From Nitratiruptor sp. YY08-10 (lineage in GTDB: Bacteria; Campylobacterota; Campylobacteria; Campylobacterales; Nitratiruptoraceae): 64,000 nt of DNA. A program made the translations under genes and the position numbers. Location of the stretch: assembly GCF_016629565.1 (NCBI RefSeq), contig NZ_AP023057.1, positions 868,001 to 932,000 on the forward strand, read 5' to 3'. The notes beneath the pieces are model-generated. The model saw nothing but the letters and a program-made list of their open reading frames with translations, was not told where the DNA came from and made no database searches. Below, one piece after another: positions 53,105 to 62,496 of this stretch. The first letter of the stretch is position 1. Each line of letters starts with the position of its first letter.

Positions 53105-55044
53105 TGCATTCCTTCTATTCTTTCTCTTTTTTCTTCAAGTTCCAAATACTCCTCGAGTAGTTTTTCATGTTCATTTTCTAGCTCTGCCAGTTTTTGAGAA
53201 ATTGCTACGATCCCCTCCTTTTCATAGCATTCGGGGTTGCTGAGGCATTCGCTGATTTGTGCTATCTCTTCCTCAAGATATTCGATGAGAGAGGGGAGTT
53301 CTTCAAGTCTTTTTTGCTCTTTATAGGAGAGTTTTTCCTTGCGTTGTCGAACTCGTATCGGCTTTTCCTGTGTTGCGTGTATTGCTTTTTCTAGTGTTTC
53401 AAGCTCATGGATCTCTTTTTCAATTTCCAGATATTCACTGTAGCTTTGATACGATTCTTCAACGATACCGTTCCCTTTAAAAATAAAGAGCTTTTTAGCG
53501 ATTTTGTCGACAAAATAGCGATCATGGCTGACGAAAATCACAGCTCCTGGGAATTTTTGCAGATTCTCTTCTAAAATGTTGATTGTTGGAATATCCAAAT
53601 CATTTGTTGGCTCATCCAAAATCAAACAATCTACTTTTTTTGTAAAAAGCAGCGCTAAAGCAACTCTGTTTTTCTCTCCGCCACTGAGGCTTCCAATCTT
53701 TTTGTCCAAAAACTCTTTTGGAAACAGAAAGTTTTTAAGGTATCCATATACATGCATGCTTTTTCCCCAGACTTCGACCCTGTCTCCTCCGTTAGGACAA
53801 AAAGTTTCGATAAGGTTTTTCTCATCATCAAGCATCGTTCTGTGCTGATCAAAATAGCCTATTGTAAATTCACCCCGTTTGATAACCCCGCTATCCGGCT
53901 TTGTCTGGCCTAAAAGCAGCTGCAAAAATGTGGATTTTCCCGTTCCATTTTTTCCGACGATGGCAATGGTGTCTCGCTGCAATATGCGTGTGGAAAAATC
54001 TTTGATAAGCAGCTTTTCTCCGGCATATTTTGTGACATGTTCCAGCTCAAATAGAACCTTTTTCTTGCTGATTCCATCTTCTCTATTAAAATGTTTCTTT
54101 TCCCGCTCCAACTGCATTTGGACTTTTTTAATGAGGGCAGGATTTTTTTTGGCTTTTTCCCGGAGCTCAAGAACGCGTTTCTTTCGTCCTTCGTTGCGTT
54201 TCACTCTCGCTTTTACTCCCCGTCTTAGCCACTCCTCTTCTTGTTTTAGAAGTCGCAAAAGATTCTCATGCTGCTTTTGCAAATTTTTGAGCAGCTCCTC
54301 TTTTTGTTCCAAATAGCTGCTATATCCTCCTTTAAAGCTACGGAGTTTGCAATCTTCCACCTCTACAACTCGCGTTGCGATATTATCGATAAAGTACCTG
54401 TCGTGACTCACAAAAAGCATGGTATAGTGCTCTTTTGCAATCATCTCTTCCAAAAAGGAGACCATATAGACATCCAGATGGTTTGTAGGTTCATCCAGCA
54501 GTAATATATCCGGTTTTTGAAGCAAAAGTCCTGCCAGTGCCACGCGTCGCTGTTCACCACCACTCAGTGACGTAACAAGTCTGTCTTCATACATTTTGAG
54601 ATTGAACTCTTGCAATACGCGTTCTATTTTTTCTTCCATATTCCAGGCATTGTGATAGTCCAAAAAATTGCTGAGGGCATTCAGCTCTTCCAAAAGAGCG
54701 GTGTTTTCCGGATTTTCGGCTATTTGGATACTGACTTGTTCATATCTTTTTTTGGCCTCATTGATCTCTTTGAGTTGATCTAAAATTGCCTCTTTTACTG
54801 TCAATGTTGGATCAAATTTTGGAACTTGTGGCAGCATTCTGATTTGCAAATTTTGACGAACTTTCCTTTCACCTTCATCAAAATCTTCCAATCCTGCCAC
54901 TATTTTCATCAAGGTCGATTTGCCGCTGCCATTTTTCCCGACAATCGCTACCCGTTCTCCTTCATCGATAGTAAAGTCTACGCCACATAGGATCTTTTGT
55001 GCTTCGTAGTTTTTCTTAATTTGTGCAAGATCTATCAATGCCAT
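53101..55044 (-). CDS. ABC-F ATPase (Uup-like)
   Basis: 647 residues, two ABC domains, no membrane helices. Walker A GKNGSGKS and GKNGTGKS, signatures LSGGEQRR and LSGGEKNR, Walker B followed by DEPTNHLD and DEPTNDLD. A charged linker joins the domains and the C-terminal 80 or so residues form a coiled coil, as in Uup. ABC-F proteins act on ribosomes; Uup also binds DNA. Cotranscribed with the CorA-like gene. Confidence 0.9.
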   Translation of the reverse strand: MALIDLAQIKKNYEAQKILCGVDFTIDEGERVAIVGKNGSGKSTLMKIVAGLEDFDEGERKVRQNLQIRMLPQVPKFDPTLTVKEAILDQLKEINEAKKRYEQVSIQIAENPENTALLEELNALSNFLDYHNAWNMEEKIERVLQEFNLKMYEDRLVTSLSGGEQRRVALAGLLLQKPDILLLDEPTNHLDVYMVSFLEEMIAKEHYTMLFVSHDRYFIDNIATRVVEVEDCKLRSFKGGYSSYLEQKEELLKNLQKQHENLLRLLKQEEEWLRRGVKARVKRNEGRKKRVLELREKAKKNPALIKKVQMQLEREKKHFNREDGISKKKVLFELEHVTKYAGEKLLIKDFSTRILQRDTIAIVGKNGTGKSTFLQLLLGQTKPDSGVIKRGEFTIGYFDQHRTMLDDEKNLIETFCPNGGDRVEVWGKSMHVYGYLKNFLFPKEFLDKKIGSLSGGEKNRVALALLFTKKVDCLILDEPTNDLDIPTINILEENLQKFPGAVIFVSHDRYFVDKIAKKLFIFKGNGIVEESYQSYSEYLEIEKEIHELETLEKAIHATQEKPIRVRQRKEKLSYKEQKRLEELPSLIEYLEEEIAQISECLSNPECYEKEGIVAISQKLAELENEHEKLLEEYLELEEKRERIEGMQ

Positions 55045-55065
55045 TGATATTGTCCTTTAAAAATG

Positions 55066-55071
55066 TTTATA
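55066..55071 (-). promoter_or_regulatory. Candidate -10 box for the ABC-F gene
   Basis: TATAAA on the minus strand, 21 bases upstream of the ABC-F start in the divergent 105-bp gap. Weak by itself. Confidence 0.3.
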
Positions 55072-55117
55072 ATTCATCTTAAAATTTTTCAGCAACGTAA
55101 TAGTAATGCTTTTTGAG

Positions 55118-55123
55118 TATAAT
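55118..55123 (+). promoter_or_regulatory. Candidate -10 box for the M48 protease operon
   Basis: TATAAT, 26 bases before ATG 55150. The 55045-55149 gap contains nothing else I can support. Confidence 0.5.
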
Positions 55124-55149
55124 AGTCAAAATTTTCAAAAAGGAAAAGG

Positions 55150-56409
55150 ATGTTAGGTGTAAGTATCCTGTATGGAATCTATATTTTGGTCAAAATCTAT
55201 GTTTCTGTAATGCAAGCCGGATTTGTTGCAAAGGCGAAACATACAAAAGCGGTTTTGATGCTACCTTCTAAATTTATCAAAGCGGGACGGTACAGTTTCA
55301 AAAAAGAGCGTCTTGCAATTATGGAAACATTTGTAGAATATATTTTGTTTCTGTTTTGGATGGGATTTGGTTTGAGATGGCTTGATACCATCATTCAGAT
55401 CGATGACATTTTGATCAAAAGTGTGGTCTATATCGATCTTTTTTTTGCTATAAATTATCTTGTGACACTTCCTTTTGATATCTATGAAAAATTTGTTCTG
55501 GATGAGGAGTTTGGGTTCAACAAATCTACAGTTTCTCTTTTCATAAAAGACCAGATCAAAATGGCGCTACTCTTTTTGGTTTTTGCTTCTATTCTTGTCT
55601 ATATCATCGGCTGGATTATGCTTCATGTCTCCAACTGGTGGATATGGGGATTTGTATTTATATTTGCAGTTATCATTTTGATCAATGCAATTTATCCGAC
55701 ACTCATAGCGCCAATATTCAATAAATTCACCCCATTGGAAGACGAAGAGCTCAAAAAAGATATCGAAGAACTCATGAATAGAAGCGGATTTAAGGCCAAT
55801 GGTGTCTACGTAGTGGATTCGAGTAAACGAGATACAAGGCTCAATGCCTACTTTGGTGGAATTGGGAAAAACAAAAGGGTTGTGCTTTTCGATACCTTGC
55901 TCGATAAACTTTCAAAAAAGGAGTTGCTGGCTGTTTTGGGACATGAGTTGGGTCATTTTAAACATAAAGATATTGTAAAAAATATTGTCATGATGGGTGT
56001 TATGTTCTTTGCACTTTTTTATATCTTTGCCAATCTGCCAGCTTCTTTGTATGAACAAGCCGGCATACCGGCAAATGCACCCTATAGTGTGATTGCCATG
56101 TTTTTGCTTTTGAGTCCGGTCTTTTTCTTTTTCTTCATGCCGCTCATTAATTTTGTAAGTCGAAAAAATGAGTTTGCAGCAGATAGATATGGCAGTGAGC
56201 TTGGCGGAAGAGCAAATCTACGAAATGCACTTTTAAAACTCGTTGAAGAAAATAGCCATTTTCCACTTTCGCATCCTCTGTATATCTTCTTTTACTACTC
56301 TCATCCGCCAATTTTGGAACGACTCAAAGCACTGGGTTTTGAGGAGAGGAGTGAGGCGGATGAAGCACTCAAAGGAAAGTGCGTTACAATCGATGATGAC
56401 GATAGCTGA
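55150..56409 (+). CDS. M48-family membrane metalloprotease (Ste24/CAAX-type)
   Basis: 419 residues, about seven membrane helices. Zinc motif HELGHFKHKD and the third ligand Glu in RKNEFAADRYG. YVVDSSKRDTRLNAYFGG is the Ste24-like strand before the active site. Probably degrades or clears membrane proteins. The 3' end overlaps prmC. Confidence 0.9.
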   Translation: MLGVSILYGIYILVKIYVSVMQAGFVAKAKHTKAVLMLPSKFIKAGRYSFKKERLAIMETFVEYILFLFWMGFGLRWLDTIIQIDDILIKSVVYIDLFFAINYLVTLPFDIYEKFVLDEEFGFNKSTVSLFIKDQIKMALLFLVFASILVYIIGWIMLHVSNWWIWGFVFIFAVIILINAIYPTLIAPIFNKFTPLEDEELKKDIEELMNRSGFKANGVYVVDSSKRDTRLNAYFGGIGKNKRVVLFDTLLDKLSKKELLAVLGHELGHFKHKDIVKNIVMMGVMFFALFYIFANLPASLYEQAGIPANAPYSVIAMFLLLSPVFFFFFMPLINFVSRKNEFAADRYGSELGGRANLRNALLKLVEENSHFPLSHPLYIFFYYSHPPILERLKALGFEERSEADEALKGKCVTIDDDDS

Positions 56410-57220
56410 AGCGCTTCAAAAAGCAAGGCAAAAACTCTCCAAAGTTGTCCAAAGGCCTCTTTTGGAGGCCGAAATACTTCTTTGCTATGCCATCAAAAAG
56501 GATCGCATATATCTGCATACGCATCCAGAAGAAGAGTTTGAGAGTCGATATTTTTTTGAACTTGTCCAAAGACGTCTGGCACATGAACCGATTGAGTACA
56601 TTACAGGAAGTGTCTCTTTTTATGGCAAGGAGTTTTATATTCAAAAAGGTGTCCTTATCCCAAGACCAGAGACAGAAATATTGATTGATGAAGTGAGTAA
56701 AGAGTTGAAGGGAAACGAAGCTGTGGCTGAAATAGGAGTTGGCAGTGGTGTCATAAGTGCTATTTTGAAGATGAAGTTCCCAGCATTGAAAATTACAGCA
56801 ACGGATATCAGCGAACATGCGATTTTTTGTGCAAAAAAGAATTTTAGACGCTATAATTTAGATATTGAGCTTATCAAAACCAGTCTTTTAGATGGAGTGG
56901 ACAAAAGATTTGATGTTATTGTTTCAAATCCTCCCTATATTGCAAAAGGGTTTGAACTTGAACCAAATGTCGTCAATTATGAGCCTCATGAAGCACTTTT
57001 TGGTGGTGAAAAAGGGGATGAGCTCTTAAAACAAATCATTGATCTTTTTTTGGCAAGTGATGCGAAAATTCTTGCTTGCGAGATGGGATTTGATCAAAAA
57101 GATACCATAAAAAATTATGTACAGAATAAAAAAGAGATTACGATACGGTTTTTTAATGATTTAGCTGGATTGGATCGGGGATTCATTATGCAAAGGAGAA
57201 ACGATGCTACGTTGGATTGA
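56393..57220 (+). CDS. prmC: Peptide chain release factor N5-glutamine methyltransferase
   Basis: About 275 residues. The helical N-terminal domain is followed by the SAM fold AEIGVGSGVISA and the glutamine-methylating motif VSNPPYIA, with YEPHEALFGGEKGDELL. It methylates the GGQ glutamine of RF1/RF2. Start not certain: ATG 56393 or 56396 lie inside the M48 3' end without a good ribosome site; ATG 56360 adds 11 residues. Overlaps DUF4149 by 17 bp. Confidence 0.92.
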   Translation: MMTIAEALQKARQKLSKVVQRPLLEAEILLCYAIKKDRIYLHTHPEEEFESRYFFELVQRRLAHEPIEYITGSVSFYGKEFYIQKGVLIPRPETEILIDEVSKELKGNEAVAEIGVGSGVISAILKMKFPALKITATDISEHAIFCAKKNFRRYNLDIELIKTSLLDGVDKRFDVIVSNPPYIAKGFELEPNVVNYEPHEALFGGEKGDELLKQIIDLFLASDAKILACEMGFDQKDTIKNYVQNKKEITIRFFNDLAGLDRGFIMQRRNDATLD

Positions 57221-57677
57221 TATAGGGTATATGATACTTTTAGGTATTACACTTGGTGTTGTGGTTGCTTTGGGAGCATTCGTGGCACCAGTTGTTTTTC
57301 ATGCAAATGATTATATCGGGGAAAATTTGCTGAGCCATTTTCAGATGGGGCTTATCATGACAGCCATCTTTGTAAAAGCAAACTATCTGCTTAATTGTAC
57401 AGCGGTTGCCATCGTTATACGAGAATCGTATGACTATAAGCGGTTTATTCGTGATAGATTGGTATTGCCATCAGCTGCTACTGCTGTTTTGATGATATTT
57501 TTATTTACCTTATACTATACTAAGCAAATAGTTGCGTTTCAGGCAAAAGGAAGCAGTATAATAAACGATCCATTGTTTCAATCGCTTCATAAAGCGAGTG
57601 AAATCGATTTTGGTTTACTTGGGTTTTCGCTTCTTTTATTGCTTGGACGAAGACTCTATCTTCAGTACAAAGGATAA
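57204..57677 (+). CDS. DUF4149 membrane protein
   Basis: 157 residues, four membrane helices. The N-terminal GITLGVVVALGAFVAPVVFHA matches the DUF4149 family (copper-resistance-D-like layout). Function unknown. Between prmC and mlaF, with 2 bp to mlaF. Confidence 0.75.
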   Translation: MLRWIDIGYMILLGITLGVVVALGAFVAPVVFHANDYIGENLLSHFQMGLIMTAIFVKANYLLNCTAVAIVIRESYDYKRFIRDRLVLPSAATAVLMIFLFTLYYTKQIVAFQAKGSSIINDPLFQSLHKASEIDFGLLGFSLLLLLGRRLYLQYKG

Positions 57678-57679
57678 GG

Positions 57680-58444
57680 GTGGAATATATCATCCGTATC
57701 AAGGATTTATGGAAACGTTTTGGCGATAATCAGGTTCTTAAAGGCGTCAATCTTGATATTGTGAAAGGAAAGACCACTGTTATATTGGGACTTTCCGGTG
57801 GCGGAAAATCGACAATCATCAAACATATTGTACGACTTTTGAAGCCGGACCGAGGTGAAGTCTGGGTAGATGATGTTAATATGGCTACTGCCGATGAAAA
57901 GACAGTTTTTGCCATGCGTAAAAAAATTGGCTATCTCTTTCAAAGTGGTGCACTGTTTGATAGTATGAATGTGTATGAAAACGTCTCATTTCCTTTAAGA
58001 GAACATACAAATCTCAGTGAAGATGAAATTCGACAAAGAGTGGAAGAGCGGCTTGTTATGGTCGGACTTGAACCCAAAACGGTTTTGAAACTCTATCCCG
58101 ATGAACTCAGTGGTGGGATGCGAAAAAGGGTGGGACTTGCCAGGAGCATTGTTCTCGATCCCGGGATCATTTTATATGATGAGCCTACGAGTGGACTCGA
58201 TCCAATTACAAGCGATCTCATTTCCCAGCTTATCAAAAAGACGCAAGAAAATTTAGGGGTAACTTCTGTTCTGATCAGTCACGATATCAAAGAGAGCTTT
58301 AAATGTGGAGACTATTTTGCCATGCTGTATGATGGAAAGATCATTGAGTATGGTGACAAAGAGCATTTCCAAAACTCAACAAATCCGTATGTACGACAAT
58401 TCTTGGAAGGAAAGGGCGAAGGCCCCATCAAAATAGTGGAGTAA
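57680..58444 (+). CDS. mlaF: MlaF-type ABC transporter ATPase
   Basis: 254 residues. Walker A GLSGGGKST, Q-loop LFQSGALFDSMNVYENV, signature LSGGMRKRVGLARS and Walker B ILYDEPTSGLDP. The SGGGKS and FDSMNVYENV wording is that of phospholipid (Mla) ATPases, which pair with the permease at 36030. GTG start. No mlaD/mlaE neighbour. Confidence 0.88.
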   Translation: MEYIIRIKDLWKRFGDNQVLKGVNLDIVKGKTTVILGLSGGGKSTIIKHIVRLLKPDRGEVWVDDVNMATADEKTVFAMRKKIGYLFQSGALFDSMNVYENVSFPLREHTNLSEDEIRQRVEERLVMVGLEPKTVLKLYPDELSGGMRKRVGLARSIVLDPGIILYDEPTSGLDPITSDLISQLIKKTQENLGVTSVLISHDIKESFKCGDYFAMLYDGKIIEYGDKEHFQNSTNPYVRQFLEGKGEGPIKIVE

Positions 58445-58464
58445 ATAGAAAAAAGTAGAGGATA

Positions 58465-59580
58465 TTAGTCCATCTGCTTTCTTAAAAAAGTCGGGATGTC
58501 AAGGACATCTTCGTTTTCTTCATATCCTCCGCTCACTTTTTTTCGTATTTTCATCGTATCTTGAATAGGTTTGACAATCTGGACAGGTTCGGATTTCTCT
58601 TCTTGATGCTCAAAACCTGTGGCAATAAGAGTTATTTTGACTTGATCCGGGGCCATATTTTCATTTGTTGTGGTACCAAAAATAACATGTGCATCTTCAT
58701 CCGCGCTTTCATAGACAACATCCATCGCTTCGCTGATATCCACAAGCGGATAGTCCGGATGGATTGTAAAATGAACAAGGACACCCATGGCACCGTTGAT
58801 GGACATATTGTCAAGCAGAGGTGATTCAACTGCGCTCTTGATCGCTTCATATGCAGAATTTTCACCTTGTGCCTCACCTACACCCATAAGTGCCAGACCT
58901 CTATGGCTCATGACTGTCTGAACATCGGCAAAGTCAAGATTGATATCGTTTTGACCATAAGAAAGAATTACCCCACTTATACCACCGACTGCTCTGGCAA
59001 GGACATCGTCAACGATACGGAAACTATCTTTGATGCCGAGTTTTTTATCGACAATGGAGAGAAGTTTGTCGTTTGGAATAACAACAATGGAATCGCTCTC
59101 TTTTTTTAGTTCACTGATTCCCTCTTCAGCAAGTCTGCTTCTTCTTCTCCCTTCGAATTTGAAAGGTTTCGTAACAACTGAAATAGTCAGTGCTCCCACT
59201 TCCTTTGCAGCCTGAGCTATGATAGGGGCTGCTCCTGTACCGGTGCCTCCACCCATACCAGCAGAGATAAAAACAATATCAGCGCCTTCAAGTTTCTCTT
59301 TGATTTCATCATAGCTTTCCAAAGCCGCTTCGCGACCGATTTCCGGTTTCATACCGGCACCCAGTCCTCTTGTGGTTTTTTCGCCAAGTTGAATTTTTAC
59401 ATGAGCTTGTGATGTGGATAGTGCTTGTGAATCTGTATTTGCAACGATCAATTCTATACCATCGATGCCTTCGGCAATCATGTGGCCGATCATGTTTCCA
59501 CCGCCACCACCGACACCGACAGTCTTTATATTTGCTCCGGTTACTTTATGTTTTTCTTCTATATTGAAACCGTTTTCCAT
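58465..59580 (-). CDS. ftsZ: Cell division protein FtsZ
   Basis: 371 residues. Tubulin signature GGGTGTGAAP, N-terminal GVGGGGGNMIGHM, and the conserved C-terminal tail DIPTFLRKQ that binds FtsA. It forms the division ring. AAGGA favours ATG 59580 over GTG 59583. Downstream of ftsA, 20 bp apart. Confidence 0.97.
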   Translation of the reverse strand: MENGFNIEEKHKVTGANIKTVGVGGGGGNMIGHMIAEGIDGIELIVANTDSQALSTSQAHVKIQLGEKTTRGLGAGMKPEIGREAALESYDEIKEKLEGADIVFISAGMGGGTGTGAAPIIAQAAKEVGALTISVVTKPFKFEGRRRSRLAEEGISELKKESDSIVVIPNDKLLSIVDKKLGIKDSFRIVDDVLARAVGGISGVILSYGQNDINLDFADVQTVMSHRGLALMGVGEAQGENSAYEAIKSAVESPLLDNMSINGAMGVLVHFTIHPDYPLVDISEAMDVVYESADEDAHVIFGTTTNENMAPDQVKITLIATGFEHQEEKSEPVQIVKPIQDTMKIRKKVSGGYEENEDVLDIPTFLRKQMD

Positions 59581-59600
59581 CACCCATCCTTCCTAGAGAT

Positions 59601-60953
59601 TTAAAATAGTTGCGTAAGCCATTTAAAAAAACCGCTGATACTTTTTTTCTTCTTTTTCTCTTCAAATGATTCCATCTCTTCAAGATTTAAAAGATCCTCT
59701 TTTGCAGTAGGAGCAGAAATATCGTGTTGCTCCTCATTACTGAAATGAGGCATCTCGTTGATGGATATAAGTTCTTTACTGTATCGCAAACGGCGGTTGG
59801 AATCGATCTCATACGGAGTAAACTCTCCATTGCCGTAAAGTGCCAGACCTACCACAGAAGCAAAAGCCGGATCGTTCCACTCTTTGGGCATTCCTTGCAG
59901 AGCTCTTGGTTTTGCGATACGCGTAGGCATATGATCAAAAATAGCGTTTGCCAGTTCTCGAATGCCGCCAAGTTTTGTCATTCCACCCGTAAGTACAATA
60001 CCGCCGCCTATCTGATCTTTCAGTCCACTTTTTTCTATCGATTGGGCCAAGATCATGAGTGTCTCTTCCACTCGTGCATAGATAACATTGTAAACGATTT
60101 CTAAAGAGACTTGATGCGTGTTTCCTTCCTCACCAATGGAGGGGATTTCGATTGCTTCAGCCTGAGCATTTTTGATATTTCCGTAAAGCAGCTTTATCTC
60201 TTCTGCCACAGAAAGGGGTGTATGCAAAGCCATCGAAAGATCGTTTGTGATATGCATCGAACCTACGGCCAAAAAGTCGTTGTAAACGATCGAATTTCCT
60301 GCATGGATTACGAGATTGCATGTACTTCCACCCATGTCGATGACACAGGCACCAAGCTCCTTCTCATCTTCGTTGAGCGTCGCAATTGCAGAAGCGTATC
60401 CGCTCAAGACAATCGATTCAATCTGTAATCCTGCTTGCTGTACAGCTTTTTTGAGATTGGAAATACTCGATTTTGGTGCAGCGATGATATGGACATCCAC
60501 TTCGAGCCTGCTTGCATTCATACCAAGGGGGTCTTCTATAAAATCCTGCCCGTCAACTTTGAATTTATAGGGAAGAACATGGACTACTTCATATTCATGT
60601 GGGATGTTTGCATTGTAAAGAGCGGTTTGCATCACTCTGTTGATCTCATCGATGGAGATCTCTTTGTTTGGAATATTGACAATTCCTGTACTGTTTGTAC
60701 CTTTGACATAAGCTCCGGAAATCGAGACTATTGCCTTTTTAGGAGATGTACCGGAGATTCTGTTTGCGTCCTCATACGCTTCTTTGATGGATTTTGTGGC
60801 CAGATCTATATTGGTAATAACTCCTTTTTTAAGGCCTTGGGTTTTTGTGACACCGCTGCCTGTAACAACAAGTGCCTCTTCGTCATCTCTTTGTGCAATC
60901 AGAGCGGCAACTTTTGTTGAGCCTATATCGATCGCTAAAATAGTGTTTGACAA
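59601..60953 (-). CDS. ftsA: Cell division protein FtsA
   Basis: 450 residues, actin-like. AIDIGSTKVAALIA phosphate loop, DMGGSTCNLVIH and VLTGGMTKLGGI, and a C-terminal amphipathic helix ending in GFFKWLTQLF for membrane attachment. TTG start with AAAGGA, directly after the PpiD stop. Anchors FtsZ. Confidence 0.96.
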   Translation of the reverse strand: MSNTILAIDIGSTKVAALIAQRDDEEALVVTGSGVTKTQGLKKGVITNIDLATKSIKEAYEDANRISGTSPKKAIVSISGAYVKGTNSTGIVNIPNKEISIDEINRVMQTALYNANIPHEYEVVHVLPYKFKVDGQDFIEDPLGMNASRLEVDVHIIAAPKSSISNLKKAVQQAGLQIESIVLSGYASAIATLNEDEKELGACVIDMGGSTCNLVIHAGNSIVYNDFLAVGSMHITNDLSMALHTPLSVAEEIKLLYGNIKNAQAEAIEIPSIGEEGNTHQVSLEIVYNVIYARVEETLMILAQSIEKSGLKDQIGGGIVLTGGMTKLGGIRELANAIFDHMPTRIAKPRALQGMPKEWNDPAFASVVGLALYGNGEFTPYEIDSNRRLRYSKELISINEMPHFSNEEQHDISAPTAKEDLLNLEEMESFEEKKKKKSISGFFKWLTQLF

Positions 60954-62426
60954 CTAAATTCCTTTGTACACTTTTATTTCATACATAGATTGTAATTTTT
61001 TTATTAAATTGTCATTTTGGATTGTATTTTTTAACTTTACACTATTATTGCTTATCAGTGCTTTATTTTTCCTTATTTTAGGTATCAGTTGCAGTTTTTG
61101 ATCAAGAATTTGATACAGAACCACTTTTTTGTTTCCTAACGCCACAAAACCCCTGACACTTTGGGAAAGGAAAAGCTTTTGCAAAAACTGTTGGGCTTCT
61201 TGTGGGGAAAGTTTGTTGAGCTTGTCAAAATCTTCTTTGGTAATATAACCATCTGTTATTGTTCCTTGAAAATTCTTGACCATCTTTTTTGCTTTTTCCA
61301 GTAGAAGTTGATATCTTTTTTGTTGTAAGAGATCTTTTTTTACCTCAAAAACGGCTTTTTCAAAAGACATTGGCAAAGATGGGATTTTTTTGTTGATTTT
61401 TACGATAACGAAGCGATCTTTTATAAAGACCGGTTTGAGTACACTGTTTTGGGATGCTCGTGCAATTTTTTGCATAAGTAAGCTAGGAAATGTGGTGTCG
61501 TTTAGAGCTACAATACGATGTTTTTGTGCTTGTAATTTTCCCTTTTTAAATTGTATATATTTTTTTAGAGCCTCTTTTTTGCTTTTTTTGATATCAAGAT
61601 CACGCATCACTTGTTCTTTGGCTTTATCAAAAGATAATATCTTTCCCTTGTCGTCTTTGTATTTGAGTTTGTGCTGTTTGTAATAGTCTTTGAGTTCATT
61701 TTCACTTACATGAAAATGCTTAATGGGTATTTCGATGAGGGAGAGATCATATTTTGGAACGGTTTTGTACCTATTCTTATGTTCTTCATAATACTTTTTC
61801 AGCTCTTTTTGGCTGACAGTGGCATTGATCTCATCGTCGGTCATAATGGCATATTTTATTTTATCACCCATAAAAAGAGCAGAAGCCATCATGTCAAACT
61901 CAAGTTGTAATGGTTTAGAATAGGAGAGTGAATGATTGAGTTTTTGTAAAAGGATCTCTTTTCGAATACTCTGTTCAAAATCTTTTGGTTTTATGTGGTT
62001 TTGCTGCAATAGTTTGTTGTATAGATTTTTGTCAAAACTTCCGTTTTGCCAAAAAACTTTCATTGAAGCGATCTTTTGAGCAACTTCTTCATCCGTTACC
62101 AGGAGGCCAAGGTCATGGGCATAGTTTTCCAAAAGAGCTTCTTGTATCAGTTCATTGAGTACCATTTTGTCCAGGCCCATCTTTTTTGCCTGTTCTTGAT
62201 CAAGTTTACCTTGCAGCATCTTGTTGTAATAGTTGTAAACGTTTGCATAACGCTGTTGAAACTCTTTTAGTGTTATTTTTTCATTGCCCACTTCGGCTAC
62301 CGCATTCGATGCTGAACCGTATTTGTATGCACCCCATCCGACAAATCCGGCACCGACAAAAGCGATCGTACTGATCCATATGGTAATGACAAGATATTTT
62401 TTATGTTTTTGCATCCAGCTAATCAT
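60954..62426 (-). CDS. PpiD/SurA-like periplasmic folding chaperone
   Basis: 490 residues. One N-terminal membrane helix (residues about 12-32), then a SurA-N-like chaperone domain (AEVGNEKITLKEFQQRY) and a divergent, Lys-rich rest in which a parvulin core is poorly conserved. It is anchored to the inner membrane and faces the periplasm. Placed before ftsA and ftsZ, with a zero-base junction to ftsA. Confidence 0.82.
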   Translation of the reverse strand: MISWMQKHKKYLVITIWISTIAFVGAGFVGWGAYKYGSASNAVAEVGNEKITLKEFQQRYANVYNYYNKMLQGKLDQEQAKKMGLDKMVLNELIQEALLENYAHDLGLLVTDEEVAQKIASMKVFWQNGSFDKNLYNKLLQQNHIKPKDFEQSIRKEILLQKLNHSLSYSKPLQLEFDMMASALFMGDKIKYAIMTDDEINATVSQKELKKYYEEHKNRYKTVPKYDLSLIEIPIKHFHVSENELKDYYKQHKLKYKDDKGKILSFDKAKEQVMRDLDIKKSKKEALKKYIQFKKGKLQAQKHRIVALNDTTFPSLLMQKIARASQNSVLKPVFIKDRFVIVKINKKIPSLPMSFEKAVFEVKKDLLQQKRYQLLLEKAKKMVKNFQGTITDGYITKEDFDKLNKLSPQEAQQFLQKLFLSQSVRGFVALGNKKVVLYQILDQKLQLIPKIRKNKALISNNSVKLKNTIQNDNLIKKLQSMYEIKVYKGI

Positions 62427-62439
62427 AAGCCAACCTTTG

Positions 62440-62461
62440 TATAATAATTGGGCTTATTGTA
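62440..62461. promoter_or_regulatory. Divergent promoter region between ppiD and bioA
   Basis: The 70-bp gap holds TATAAT at 62440-62445 on the plus strand (for bioA) and TACAAT at 62461-62456 on the minus strand (for the PpiD-like gene). Confidence 0.45.
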
Positions 62462-62496
62462 TTGAAAAAGATATTAATAGACAATAAAGGTAAATC